From contig JAGORO010000006.1 of assembly GCA_018062785.1 (NCBI GenBank), forward strand, positions 1 through 60,262: a stretch of 60,262 nucleotides of DNA, given 5' to 3'. This stretch comes from Candidatus Saccharimonadota bacterium. Lineage in GTDB: Bacteria > Patescibacteriota > Saccharimonadia > Saccharimonadales > UBA4665. Positions 31,770 to 41,262 of the stretch are shown piece after piece. Made by a program: the position numbers and the translations under genes. Numbering within the stretch: the stretch's first letter is position 1; each line of letters opens with the position of its first letter. Below the pieces are notes generated by a model. The model made no database searches. It had not been told where the DNA came from and was given only the letters and a program-made list of their open reading frames with translations.

Positions 31770-33245
31770 ATGGAAACAGGATTGAGCCTACCTATTCTTA
31801 TTGTCGCGCTGCACCTCGTGAATTTGCTTTGCCTCATCCTACTTATCCGTAGCGGTATACAGATTTTGTACGACCACCCCAAACTGTATTGGACAGATCA
31901 CACGACCGACGATAATCACTGGCTGCGATTCGGCAAGAAAATTATGCCCAAAGATCGGCTTTGGACAGCCCGTGATGAGGCCGAGGACCCTCCGTCGTAC
32001 GTTGGCGCACTGCCCGGCGGCAACCACAATCTGGGCTCGGGCAGACATTGGCATTTTACGGCAGCACTCATTTGGGTTATTACCGGAATTATATACGTAG
32101 GCTATTTGTTTGCGAGCGGACAGTGGCACCGTATAGTGCCTACCGATCTGAATATTTTCTCTCAGGCTATTGCTGTGCTTGGCAACTACCTTACGCTCAA
32201 TATTCCTGCCGAGGGCGCAGGATACAATGCTCTACAACAACTTACCTATGCCGTCCTGATTTTTGTACTGGCCCCTGTTCAGATTCTGAGTGGTCTGGCG
32301 CTGTCGCCTGCACTCATCGCTCGATTCCCCGGCTACTTACGGATTTTTGGCAACAGACGACAAATTGCACGCAGTGTGCACTTTATCGTGATGGTGCTGT
32401 TTTCGCTGTTCATTCTCGTGCACATTACTATGACGATTGGCCTACATTTCCATACCAGCATACAGCGGTTCGTATCGGGTAATACAGAGATCGATTTTGC
32501 GCTCGCACTCACGTGGTTCCTGATGATTATTATTCTGCTAGTGGTGTTCAACATCTGGGCTTCGCTCGTTACGTTACGCTATCCCAATGCCGTCCGCAGA
32601 GTGCTGATGAAGTTCTATGTACCGGTAGTTAAGTTTGTGTTTGGCAAGATGCAATCCAAGCAAAATTACGAGAAAAAAGACATTTCACCATTCTTCCGTG
32701 TCAATGGCTATCCGCCCACTACAAAAGAATATAAAGATCTACTGGCAAATGACTTCAAAGATTGGAAGCTCAAGGTTGGTGGCATGGTCAAGGAGCCGCT
32801 CGAACTTTCGCTCAAAGACCTAAAGAAAATGCCCAAACAAACCCAGATTACCAAGCACAACTGTATACAGGGTTGGACGGGTGTTGCCGAGTGGACGGGT
32901 GTACCCATGCAAGAAATCCTTAAATACTGCAAGCCGGATCCAAAGGCCAAATATGTCATCTTCTACTGCTACGATATTTATCCGGATGGCTCCCAGTTTT
33001 ACGTAGGCCTTCGTACCAGCGACATGATGCAAAAGCAAACCATCTTGGCATATGAGATGAACGGCGAGAAATTGCCAGTGAACTACGGTGCGCCAGTCCG
33101 CGTTCGCGTTGAACACAAATGGGGATACAAGATGGCAAAATACGTAAAGTCCATAGAATTCGTCGACGATTACTCGCATATTGGCAAAGGCCTAGGCGGC
33201 CATCGTGAGGACATGTTTAAGTTCGACTGGGAAGCTTCTATTTAG
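31770..33245 (+). CDS. Cytochrome b561-molybdopterin oxidoreductase fusion
   Basis: 491 residues. The N-terminal about 280 residues are membrane helices with likely heme-b ligands His15, His95, His204 and His218, as in b561-type thiosulfate or formate dehydrogenase cytochromes. The C-terminal about 170 residues are a sulfite-oxidase-fold molybdopterin domain with the Mo-ligand Cys365 in KHNCIQGWTGVAEWTGVP and YVGLRTSDMMQKQTILAYEM, NYGAPVRVRVEHKWGYK. One chain therefore joins heme and Mo centres that other bacteria keep in separate subunits (as MsrPQ or YedYZ). There is no Tat signal, so the Mo domain's side of the membrane needs testing. TATGAT is 6 nt before the ATG (leaderless). Confidence 0.85.
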   Translation: METGLSLPILIVALHLVNLLCLILLIRSGIQILYDHPKLYWTDHTTDDNHWLRFGKKIMPKDRLWTARDEAEDPPSYVGALPGGNHNLGSGRHWHFTAALIWVITGIIYVGYLFASGQWHRIVPTDLNIFSQAIAVLGNYLTLNIPAEGAGYNALQQLTYAVLIFVLAPVQILSGLALSPALIARFPGYLRIFGNRRQIARSVHFIVMVLFSLFILVHITMTIGLHFHTSIQRFVSGNTEIDFALALTWFLMIIILLVVFNIWASLVTLRYPNAVRRVLMKFYVPVVKFVFGKMQSKQNYEKKDISPFFRVNGYPPTTKEYKDLLANDFKDWKLKVGGMVKEPLELSLKDLKKMPKQTQITKHNCIQGWTGVAEWTGVPMQEILKYCKPDPKAKYVIFYCYDIYPDGSQFYVGLRTSDMMQKQTILAYEMNGEKLPVNYGAPVRVRVEHKWGYKMAKYVKSIEFVDDYSHIGKGLGGHREDMFKFDWEASI

Positions 33246-33284
33246 CTCGATATATAGCTAAGGCTACTCCCCAGTACGGTGTAT

Positions 33285-34475
33285 ATGAAGCAAGCAAAAA
33301 ACAACTCAAATGGTCGCACCGCCCTACTTCTCGCAACCACTGCATTGGTACTTAACTTTTGGGCGTGGACGCTTCTGAGCCCGCTCGGTACACAGTACGC
33401 AACTAAGCTGTCGCTGCAGCCGCTCAGCCTGTCGCTGCTCTTGGCAGTGCCTGTGCTGGTTGGTGCGCTTGGGCGCATCGTCCTAGGAATGCTCACGGAT
33501 AAATACGGCGGCAAGACAATGCTCTCGCTAGTCTGTTTTCTGACGGCAATGCCAGTGATGGCGCTAGCGTTTGTGTCTACCTACATGCAGCTTATTGGTG
33601 TGGCCACTATTTTAGGACTCGGCGGCGCGGTGTTTGCCGTGGGAGTGCCGTTTGTGAGTGCGTGGTTTGCGCCGAAACGTAAGGGGCTAGTACTCGGCAT
33701 ATACAGCATGGGAAATGCTGGTACGGCACTGTCGGCATTTGCTACTCCGCGGCTGGCAGATGCGCTAGGGCTTGATCGGACATTTTTCTTGGTGGCTGCT
33801 CTGCTGTTCGCTATGGGTATGGTGTGTATGCGCTATGGTCAAGACAGCCCCATCTGGAAGCCACAGCAGGGTTCGGCAGTACTTCGCATGGTTGCCGCAG
33901 CAAAGCAGCGTATTACATGGGATTTGGCCGCGCTCTACGTCGTAACTTTTGGTGCCTTTGTGGCGTTTGGTGTATATTTGCCCGTTCTGCTTAAGGTCGC
34001 CTATGGGCTGAGCTTTACCGATGCAGCCTCGAGGGCTGCGGGTTTCGTATTATTGGCTACGGTTGCGCGGCCAATTGGTGGTTGGCTGAGCGACAGTGTT
34101 GGTGGCAAGACTGTGGTGCGGGTGAGTCTAGTGACAGTGTCGGTGTTGGCAACATTTGTGGGGCTACAACCAACGTTACATAGTAGTACAACCGCTGCCT
34201 ACTTGAGCCTAGCGTGCGTCTTAGGTGTATGTAACGGCGCAATTTTCGCGTTGCTTGGCCGATTAGCAAAGCCAGAAAATATGGGTAGCGTAGCTGGCAT
34301 TGTTGGCGCGGCCGGCGGCTTGGGTGGATTCTTACCGCCACTTATCCTCGGCCTAACATACCAAAAGACGCACTCATACGCTATAGCGCTCATCATGCTC
34401 GCGATCAGCGCATTCCTCGTCCTCGTATACATACATATGCGCTTTAAGGATGTCAAAGTCTATAACCAGGTGTAA
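33285..34475 (+). CDS. NarK/NasA-like nitrate-nitrite (MFS) transporter
   Basis: 396 residues, twelve membrane segments. MFS motif A-like GRIVLGMLTDKYGGKTML, nitrate-signature-like GLGGAVFAVGVPFVSAWF, and the second-half PIGGWLSDSVGGKTVV with GAAGGLGGFLPPLILG. These glycine-rich motifs are typical of the NNP family for nitrate or nitrite uptake or exchange, though substrate cannot be proven. It lies 39 nt after the molybdopterin fusion gene on the same strand. A GTG at 33279 could be an alternative start, but the ATG at 33285 begins the family-like N-terminus. Confidence 0.82.
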   Translation: MKQAKNNSNGRTALLLATTALVLNFWAWTLLSPLGTQYATKLSLQPLSLSLLLAVPVLVGALGRIVLGMLTDKYGGKTMLSLVCFLTAMPVMALAFVSTYMQLIGVATILGLGGAVFAVGVPFVSAWFAPKRKGLVLGIYSMGNAGTALSAFATPRLADALGLDRTFFLVAALLFAMGMVCMRYGQDSPIWKPQQGSAVLRMVAAAKQRITWDLAALYVVTFGAFVAFGVYLPVLLKVAYGLSFTDAASRAAGFVLLATVARPIGGWLSDSVGGKTVVRVSLVTVSVLATFVGLQPTLHSSTTAAYLSLACVLGVCNGAIFALLGRLAKPENMGSVAGIVGAAGGLGGFLPPLILGLTYQKTHSYAIALIMLAISAFLVLVYIHMRFKDVKVYNQV

Positions 34476-34486
34476 ACTATAGGTAG

Positions 34487-35239
34487 ATGAGTGAGTTTCC
34501 AGCAAAACATTTAGTGTTAGTTCGACACGGCGAGAGCGAAGGTGATGTTCGCCGCGGACTAACCGCACAGCCCACCAGCCATGCCCTGCTCAAACATCCG
34601 CTTCACGAAGAACAAACCTCGCGTGGCCATGAGCAATCAGTACTTTCTGGCCAGTGGATCGCAAAATTTGTATTACAGCCCTACGCAATCGAAGGGTTCG
34701 ATTGGCAATATACCTCTCCTCTTATTCGTACCAAGCAGTCAGCCGAATCACTTGGGCTCTTGGGGAAATGGTCCGAAGACCCCAGATTGTCCGAAAGAGA
34801 CCGCGGAAAAATCCAAGGCATGACAAAGCTGCAGCACCAAGACGAATACCCCCAGAGTTATACCGCCATGCTAGAGGCACCTCTAGCATGGGCACCACCA
34901 GAGGGTGAATCACTACTCAAGGTTCTGAAACGGTTCAGTAGTCATGTACATGATTTTGTGGAGAGCGAGGCGACAATGGGAATATGCATGACGCATCGAG
35001 ATGTCATGTGGATGGCGCATGCCCCTCTCGATGGCATGTCGCGTGGATCTTTGGCGAACTTTGATTCGAGCGCCCTCGATAATGCGCATATTATGCACTA
35101 CACCAATGTGGAACCTTCGTCTGGTCGAGCGACTACACGGCAACTTGTTTGGAAGCGGTCGTGTACCCCGTGGCTCGGTGGTAGTGGCCAACCGGTACGT
35201 ACGATCGACTGGACTCAGCTAAGCCTGAATAATCTTTGA
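34487..35239 (+). CDS. Histidine phosphatase (phosphoglycerate mutase family)
   Basis: 250 residues. The catalytic motif LVLVRHGESEGD is at the start, TSPLIRTKQSAESL follows (second Arg), and GICMTHRDVMWMAH holds the later catalytic His. This is a broad-specificity phosphatase or a mutase of the dPGM-like superfamily. The extra middle part (LKHPLHEEQTSRGHEQSVLS) is unlike true mutases, so I do not assign glycolysis. It lies 11 nt after the NarK-like gene. Confidence 0.85.
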   Translation: MSEFPAKHLVLVRHGESEGDVRRGLTAQPTSHALLKHPLHEEQTSRGHEQSVLSGQWIAKFVLQPYAIEGFDWQYTSPLIRTKQSAESLGLLGKWSEDPRLSERDRGKIQGMTKLQHQDEYPQSYTAMLEAPLAWAPPEGESLLKVLKRFSSHVHDFVESEATMGICMTHRDVMWMAHAPLDGMSRGSLANFDSSALDNAHIMHYTNVEPSSGRATTRQLVWKRSCTPWLGGSGQPVRTIDWTQLSLNNL

Positions 35240-35301
35240 CCTCAAGGCAAAATGAAAATTTCCACTCAAGGGTTATTGCTCAATTCCAGACAAGATATAT
35301 C

Positions 35302-35350
35302 CTTTTCGCAGCGTCTAGATGCTTAGCGTTTACCGTTCAGCTGCTTCCCT
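35302..35350 (+). repeat. Left copy of a 49-bp direct repeat around the surface-protein gene
   Basis: 49 bp matching 41214-41262 at 46 positions. The right copy contains the last 8 codons and stop of the small membrane gene at 41235 (GKYLNGKR). The left copy still spells GKQLNGKR-stop on the minus strand but lacks the rest of that gene. The shared core holds an imperfect palindrome around TCTAGA. The layout fits insertion or recombination of a 5.9-kb segment at the 3' end of that gene. Confidence 0.7.
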
Positions 35351-35396
35351 ACAATAACTTTAATGGAACGGCGAGTCCTCTACTCGCCGAGCAAAC

Positions 35397-38300
35397 CTAC
35401 TGTATTTGGCGGTGTTTTTTATAACCTACAAAGGCTACCGTACTCGCAGTAATAAGAATTAGGCCAGCAAGAGCCTCGACAATCCACACGCGAGTTCCAG
35501 TATTGGCGAGTGTCGTACCCGCTCTAGGGTGCGTGACAATATTTGTAACGGTAGGTGCTATGATAGTAAGTTCGTTTACCGAAGCGTCCCCAAGAACAGC
35601 ACCATTACGTGTCGAAACCGAAACGGTGACATTGTAGCTACCAAGAGGAAGCGGCGGTACGAGATTGGTGAGGTTGAGTGTCCATGCATTGCCTTCAGTA
35701 GTCAGACGCCCATCGGTGCCCAGCACGTAAGTGGTACCATTCAAGGCTACCACAAGGTTTTGGCTATTAGCGCTATCGTAGGTTCCGTGGACAACCGGCT
35801 GGCCACCGATCCAAGTCAGAGGAGATACCGTCGGTAGATCTGCATCAGAACGTAGTATCGTAAAACTGGTGGACTGTTGTGTGCTATTACCGGCCGCGTC
35901 CTTGAACGTCACTGTCACTGTATAGTTGCCTGGGTTAAGCCCTGGGTCTATGGTTCCTTGTGCAAGCGTCCAAGTGCCATCACCATTGTTTACGGCAGTA
36001 TAGTTGCTACCGTTGACCGTGACCACAACAGAGGCCGTCGGGTCGTTTGTGGTACCGTGTATTTCTGGACTATTGGTAATGCTTGCGGAAACAGTACTGA
36101 CGGTACCTGTAGGGGCAACAGTATCGATCACGACTTCATTGGTTGTAGAGTCTGTCCCAGCATTGCCCGCGGCATCGGTTGCCATTACCGCGATGTCATA
36201 CGTGCCATCAGCCAGCGCAGGCATGATGGTATTATCCGCAAGCGTCCAAGTGCCATCACCATTGTTTACGGCAGTATAGTTGCTACCGTTGACCGTGACC
36301 ACAACAGAGGCCGTCGGGTCATTGATGGTGCCGTGCAAGCGAGGCGTGGTGTCTTTCGTAGTTATCGAGGCGATAGTTACATTTGGTGCTGTCATGTCAT
36401 ATGTCACGCTATTGTCGGTGCTGGTGCTTGCAGTGTTAGTGTTACCTGCATCATCACTCACTTGACCCGCTGCTAATGAAAGTTTAACTGTGTTGCCGTC
36501 TGTCATCGTGCCAATGACAGCCTCCCATGTTGTTGAGTTGAGTTTTGTTAGGGAACTGATGGTTGCGGTTGCCGAGCCTGCAATACTGAATCCACTTGCT
36601 ACCACACCGCTAACAGGCTCAGAGAAAATAATTGTAAATGTGGCACTGTTGGTGCTCGTCGGATCAGCTTGGCCAGACTTTTGGTTGATCGTGACGGACG
36701 GGCGTGAACTGTCGTAGGTGATTGAGTTGTCAGTGCTGGTACTGACCGAAGTAGCATTGCCGCTAGGATCTTTCGCCGCACCGGCTAATAAGCTTGCTAC
36801 GGCCGTATCGCCGTTTGTCATTCCAGTGACTGTTACGTCCCATGTTCTACTGTCTACTTTTGTGAACGTAGTAACCGTTCCAGTCGTTCCGCTCAATTGC
36901 ACATCACTTTGGGTGAATGTCGTTGCATCGATCGGTTCACTAAAGATGACTCTGTACGTTGCGCTATCGGTGCTCGTCGGATCAGCTTGGCCAGACTTTT
37001 GGTTGATCGTGACGGACGGACTAACCGTATCGATAACGTAGTCTTGAGAGTTACTGGTTGTAACGCCGCTGTCACTCGTCGCCGTAACGGTGAGTGTACC
37101 CGATGAAGCGATAGAGCCACCAGAACACGTCACGGTTACTTGGGTTGTTGGACTTGGGGTGGGGTTACAAACAAAGCCACTGCTCCCGGCACCACTAATT
37201 CCTACATCTGTGATAATCATACCGATCGGACCTTGGATCTTGATGGTTGTATCGGTGATCGAGCTATTGCTAAGGGTAGTTGGTGCGGTGATAACAACCA
37301 CGGGTGGGTAGATCACCGTTTTCTCACTGTAGTTGCCGGCTTTATCATAGGCTCGAACTGCTACCGTGTGCGAGCTTGCCGCACTGAGCGTCGGGGTGAA
37401 CGGCGACGATCGTGTCGTAAATGTGCCGCCGTCGAGACTGACGGTATAGTGGTCTATACCTGACTCACCGTCTGTTGTGTCCCAAGTGATACGAGGGCTG
37501 TCGATACTATAAGAGCCGCTAGTATCGACATTAACCGCGAACGCAAGCGGCGCGGTAACGTCATACATCACCCATGTGTTAGTCGCACTCGTGCTGGCTT
37601 TATTTGTATTCCCATACGTGTCGGTGAACGCGTTGGTGGCAATACTCGGGGTGGTTGTGTCACCACTCGTCATACCGGTAATTTCAAACTCGTAATGGGT
37701 TTCGTCAACCTTCGTAAACGTAGAGATACTCCCAGTTGTGGTTCCGATGTTAATATCGCTTGCCGTAAGCGTGGCATCATTGGCGTCTTCGCTAAGCGTT
37801 AATGTAAACCACGCACTGTTTGTCTGCGTATAGTTTGTCTGTCCAGCCTTACGGGCAACCGAGACCGTTGGTTGAGTTGTTTCAATCGTCAGTGCCCCAG
37901 TTTTTGAGTAACTTGCTGCCATGGTTGATTCTGGGTCTGCTATGGTCAATGCTGTATCGTACGTTCCGTCGGCAAGCGTGATCAGGGTATTGTCGGCAAG
38001 TGTCCAAGTCGAACCAGCGATGCTGGCTGTTACATCTTGGCCATCAATGCTTATTGTCGAGGCTGTCGGTGATACTCCAGCTGTGAAGCCAGCTAGCGTT
38101 ACTGTTCCAGCCATGCTTGGAGTGGGGTCGTTGGTCGTTTTGTTCGTGACGCCGCAGCCAGTTATAGAAACAGCACGCTCATTGCTAAACTCGCTCGTAT
38201 TACCGTCTGGATCGGTCGCTGTCATGCTTAGGTTTGTTACCGTTGGCGGAGTAATAATCGCGTACCCCGTACTTCCAGTTGTTACTGAGGTGGAACTATC

Positions 38301-40832
38301 ATAGACTTGACCCTCGCCATTGCCAGACGGGTCGCGTCCAGACGGATTGGCATAAAAGTCTACGGTAAATGTTGTGTTTGGTTTTGAGCGAAGTACTGTC
38401 CGGACTTCAGTGGTCGTTCCATCGCATTTTGTCAGGGTTGTACGCCTAGGGAAGTTCTGTAGCCCATTTGCGCCGGTATCATTGTCGGTCAGATTAGTAT
38501 CATTGTCGGTCACTTCATCGGTGCCAAGGTTGATGCCTATCTTGCCGTTGCTTGCTATTGCATTGCCACGAACCGAAATGCTACTTGATGTGCCGTGTAT
38601 GTGCACGCCATAGGTTGTGTTGTTCCTGATTGTATTCGCTTCGCCTGTACCTACACCACCGATAGTGACATACTGTGAATTACTGGACTCAACACCCATG
38701 GCTGTATTACCACGTGCCATTGTTCCGTCGAGCGCAAGTCCTATCAGGTTACCTTGGACAACAATAGGGTATGTACTAGTCGCTACGGTCGACGTTAGAG
38801 TGATACCCTTGGTATTACCCGAAATGACATTGCCCTGCCCCGCACTGGCGCCACCAATCTTGTAGCTTCCTGTAGGTGCCGTCACGCTACTAAACAAGAT
38901 ACCGCTACCGTTTGCAGCTACAGTAGTGCCGTCTGGCTTGAGGCCAATAACATTGCCATAAACCTGAACATTTGCACCTCCGTTGCCCAGTAGAGTTATG
39001 CCGCTGCCGGTATTACCCGAGATAATATTGCGCTCTCCTGCACTCGTCCCACCAATCCGGACACCAGTCAGGCTAGTTGCGACTATGCCCGATGTTGCTG
39101 CACCAGGTATAACATCTCCATTCTTGTCTAGGCCAATATAGTTGCCGCTAATAACATTATTGGCCCATGTCGCACTACTGACAGCGCGGATATTGATGGC
39201 CGTATTGCCGCTAATAATATTCCGTTCAGCGGCAGTTGAGCCACCAAGCTTCATTCCGGTATTATTCCCAGCCAAACTCACGCCATAGTTATTCGGTTTT
39301 CGGCTCATCCCGTCGACACCAACACCGATATAGTTACCGTAGATCGATGAATTGACAGTGTTTGCAAAGGTAAGCCCCGGTGCTGCTGCTACGTTATTCT
39401 GTCCAGAAATAATATTGCGATCATTCGGACCTACACCACCTACCAACGCATCAGACGTGTTGTTAATCGAGACACCGCTTGCGTTCGGTATCAGGGTATT
39501 GGCCGGTGTGATTCCGACATAGTTTCCCTTTATCTGAACGCCCGTTCCGCCGTTAACTGCGATGCCGGCCGATGCCGAAGCCACCACAACATTACCTTCA
39601 CCCGGATTTGAGCCGCCGATAATCGCATTGTCATACGATTGTGTAAATACATTGTACATCTGGTTCGGAATAGCCGTCGTGCCGTCCGCACCAAGACCAA
39701 AATAGTTTCCGGCTATTTGCACTGTGTCAGTGGCCAGACCACTTGCCGATGTCACGAACCCGTAGCCAGTATTGCCGGCTATAATATTCCTATCGTTTGT
39801 CGTGCTACCACCGACGATAGTTCCCGTACTGTACCTACCGTCTTGGATGCCATAGCCGTTGGCTATTGCCGCGGAGCCAGCGAGGTTTGTGCCTATTTTA
39901 TTGCCACGTATAGCTAAAGATGCCTGATGGGTGAAGTACACCCCTGCAGTGGTATGGCCAGAGATCACATTTTGATATATTGACGTGTTATTTCCTAGGG
40001 TAATATAGATTCCTGTACCATTTGTCCCAGAGGTGTTTGAGTTGCTAACATTGATCATCCCAGTCTTGTCGGTTCCGACGAGGTTGTTATGTATGGACAC
40101 ATTACTCGAGCGCGCTGATGTACCGCTTGTGTCAGTGCTAACAATGCCCTGCAGCCCATTACCGCTAATGAGATTATTGCGAACTTCTAGACCGCTTGCC
40201 TGTTGGTTGTATATAAGACCACCGCTGCCATCACGGCTCACGACCGTTTGTCCATCGGCTGCCGTGCCAATATAGTTACACTCGATAGTATTGTTTGGTG
40301 AATATACTACCAAATTATAAACCGAGATTGTGTTGGCCCCATTGATTACTAGGCCACGAATGGTTGAACCACCAGCTGCCGCTCCCACAAGGAGTGTATT
40401 GATATCTGTCTTGTTTCTTGAAGTGACTTCGACGGTTAATGCGTGTGGAGTATTTGTTGTTGCCGATACCCCAGGGACTAACGTACCGCATGATGAGCCT
40501 GGCTGCGTCAATCCATCAAGTACTATTGGCTGGTTGATCGTTGGCAACTGTCCAGCAAGATTGATCGTATGAAGCCCTGTACCGGTGATATTAAACGAGA
40601 TCGTGTGCGGCGCGGCAGCGGTTGTTGCGCTCGCATTTGCATCAATGATGGCTTGACGCAGTGTACCCGTCCCAGCGTTTGCTGCCGGATTAACTCCACC
40701 ATTATCTCCTGTGTTCGTAACAGTGAGACTTAGTTGTGCTGCTCGTGCGGGGGGCACTACTGCAAATGCTTGGAGTGCCACAAACATGATAAGGAGCAGT
40801 AAGCTCAGACCAGTATATTTCAGTATTTTCAT
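35397..40832 (-). CDS. Giant secreted beta-helix/Ig-repeat surface protein
   Basis: 1811 residues. Signal peptide (KILKYTGLSLLLLIMFVALQ, cleavage near ARA); an opening CSLREA-like block (LTVTNTGDNGG..GTLRQAIIDANAS); about 800 residues of right-handed parallel beta-helix with rungs such as GNYIGL, GNVISGNT, NNLISGNG; then bacterial Ig-like and transglutaminase-free domains with repeated ASVVVTVNGSNYTAVNNGDG; finally TTLANTGTR, a membrane helix and KKHRQIQ, a sortase-like or anchor tail. It is probably an adhesin or host-recognition fibre. The start has an AGGGG ribosome site, and the promoter is at 40862-40890. Confidence 0.9.
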   Translation of the reverse strand: MKILKYTGLSLLLLIMFVALQAFAVVPPARAAQLSLTVTNTGDNGGVNPAANAGTGTLRQAIIDANASATTAAAPHTISFNITGTGLHTINLAGQLPTINQPIVLDGLTQPGSSCGTLVPGVSATTNTPHALTVEVTSRNKTDINTLLVGAAAGGSTIRGLVINGANTISVYNLVVYSPNNTIECNYIGTAADGQTVVSRDGSGGLIYNQQASGLEVRNNLISGNGLQGIVSTDTSGTSARSSNVSIHNNLVGTDKTGMINVSNSNTSGTNGTGIYITLGNNTSIYQNVISGHTTAGVYFTHQASLAIRGNKIGTNLAGSAAIANGYGIQDGRYSTGTIVGGSTTNDRNIIAGNTGYGFVTSASGLATDTVQIAGNYFGLGADGTTAIPNQMYNVFTQSYDNAIIGGSNPGEGNVVVASASAGIAVNGGTGVQIKGNYVGITPANTLIPNASGVSINNTSDALVGGVGPNDRNIISGQNNVAAAPGLTFANTVNSSIYGNYIGVGVDGMSRKPNNYGVSLAGNNTGMKLGGSTAAERNIISGNTAINIRAVSSATWANNVISGNYIGLDKNGDVIPGAATSGIVATSLTGVRIGGTSAGERNIISGNTGSGITLLGNGGANVQVYGNVIGLKPDGTTVAANGSGILFSSVTAPTGSYKIGGASAGQGNVISGNTKGITLTSTVATSTYPIVVQGNLIGLALDGTMARGNTAMGVESSNSQYVTIGGVGTGEANTIRNNTTYGVHIHGTSSSISVRGNAIASNGKIGINLGTDEVTDNDTNLTDNDTGANGLQNFPRRTTLTKCDGTTTEVRTVLRSKPNTTFTVDFYANPSGRDPSGNGEGQVYDSSTSVTTGSTGYAIITPPTVTNLSMTATDPDGNTSEFSNERAVSITGCGVTNKTTNDPTPSMAGTVTLAGFTAGVSPTASTISIDGQDVTASIAGSTWTLADNTLITLADGTYDTALTIADPESTMAASYSKTGALTIETTQPTVSVARKAGQTNYTQTNSAWFTLTLSEDANDATLTASDINIGTTTGSISTFTKVDETHYEFEITGMTSGDTTTPSIATNAFTDTYGNTNKASTSATNTWVMYDVTAPLAFAVNVDTSGSYSIDSPRITWDTTDGESGIDHYTVSLDGGTFTTRSSPFTPTLSAASSHTVAVRAYDKAGNYSEKTVIYPPVVVITAPTTLSNSSITDTTIKIQGPIGMIITDVGISGAGSSGFVCNPTPSPTTQVTVTCSGGSIASSGTLTVTATSDSGVTTSNSQDYVIDTVSPSVTINQKSGQADPTSTDSATYRVIFSEPIDATTFTQSDVQLSGTTGTVTTFTKVDSRTWDVTVTGMTNGDTAVASLLAGAAKDPSGNATSVSTSTDNSITYDSSRPSVTINQKSGQADPTSTNSATFTIIFSEPVSGVVASGFSIAGSATATISSLTKLNSTTWEAVIGTMTDGNTVKLSLAAGQVSDDAGNTNTASTSTDNSVTYDMTAPNVTIASITTKDTTPRLHGTINDPTASVVVTVNGSNYTAVNNGDGTWTLADNTIMPALADGTYDIAVMATDAAGNAGTDSTTNEVVIDTVAPTGTVSTVSASITNSPEIHGTTNDPTASVVVTVNGSNYTAVNNGDGTWTLAQGTIDPGLNPGNYTVTVTFKDAAGNSTQQSTSFTILRSDADLPTVSPLTWIGGQPVVHGTYDSANSQNLVVALNGTTYVLGTDGRLTTEGNAWTLNLTNLVPPLPLGSYNVTVSVSTRNGAVLGDASVNELTIIAPTVTNIVTHPRAGTTLANTGTRVWIVEALAGLILITASTVAFVGYKKHRQIQ
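35962..37019 (-). repeat. Exact internal DNA repeats in the surface-protein gene
   Basis: 83 bp at 35962-36044 are identical to 36238-36320 and encode the NGSNYTAVNNGDGTWTLA repeat. A second pair, 51 bp, is at 36651-36701 and 36969-37019, inside other Ig domains. Identity at the DNA level shows recent duplication or gene conversion, which would allow length variation of the stalk. Confidence 0.9.
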
Positions 40833-40861
40833 TTTGAAACCCCTCATTATGCTTTCGCTTA

Positions 40862-40890
40862 ATTGTACTAATTTTCACATACTTTGTCTA
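40862..40890 (-). promoter_or_regulatory. Promoter of the surface-protein gene
   Basis: TAGACA (rc of 40885-40890), 17-bp spacer, TACAAT (rc of 40862-40867), then about 29 nt to the ATG with AGGGG as a ribosome site. Of the long genes in the window it is one of the few with a normal leader. Confidence 0.7.
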
Positions 40891-41213
40891 CGAAAACACT
40901 GATGTAACGTTGCTAATAAAACATTGATAGAGTGACTCCTTCCAGATAACAGATAACGCTGACTTGTGCGTACACACGGTGCATCCAGAGATAAATACGC
41001 CCACGGCCTACCGTATGCTTATTTATTCTACTGTACTAACACTCTCAATGGGCAAGCCTGTAAGTAGCTAATGTTTAGGTGTTTGGCGTGCGACGCACTT
41101 TCCTATCTCATCCTTCAAATATTTCGCTCGATGTCTTGATGGTGGCATCAGTGGAAGGCTTGTCGTCTCCTAATCTTAGCGTGTGGAGATGACAGCGCTG
41201 CGTATACTGTATA
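40891..41213. other. Intergenic stretch upstream of the surface-protein gene
   Basis: No supported ORF in about 320 bp. The only clear structure is at the right end: GTATAC-T-GTATAC (41201-41213) nested inside CGCTGCG (41195-41201) and CGCAGCG (41219-41225), which runs into the 49-bp repeat. It could be a terminator for the gene at 41235 on the minus strand or a recombination site. Confidence 0.4.
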
Positions 41214-41262
41214 CTTTTCGCAGCGTCTAGATGCTTAGCGTTTGCCGTTCAGGTACTTCCCT
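41214..41262 (+). repeat. Right copy of the 49-bp direct repeat
   Basis: Partner of 35302-35350 (46 of 49 identical). Part of it is coding: it includes the 3' end of the small membrane protein gene at 41235-41444. The adjoining hairpin (CGCTGCG/CGCAGCG) is present only at this copy. Confidence 0.7.

Noticed and set aside
35962-37019. Direct repeats resembling a CRISPR array
   Set aside because: The repeats are long, coding and only two copies each, with no short regular spacers and no cas genes nearby.
36004-39000. Long plus-strand ORFs opposite the surface-protein gene
   Set aside because: They are shadows of a GC-skewed repetitive coding sequence, with no promoter or ribosome site and only low-complexity protein.
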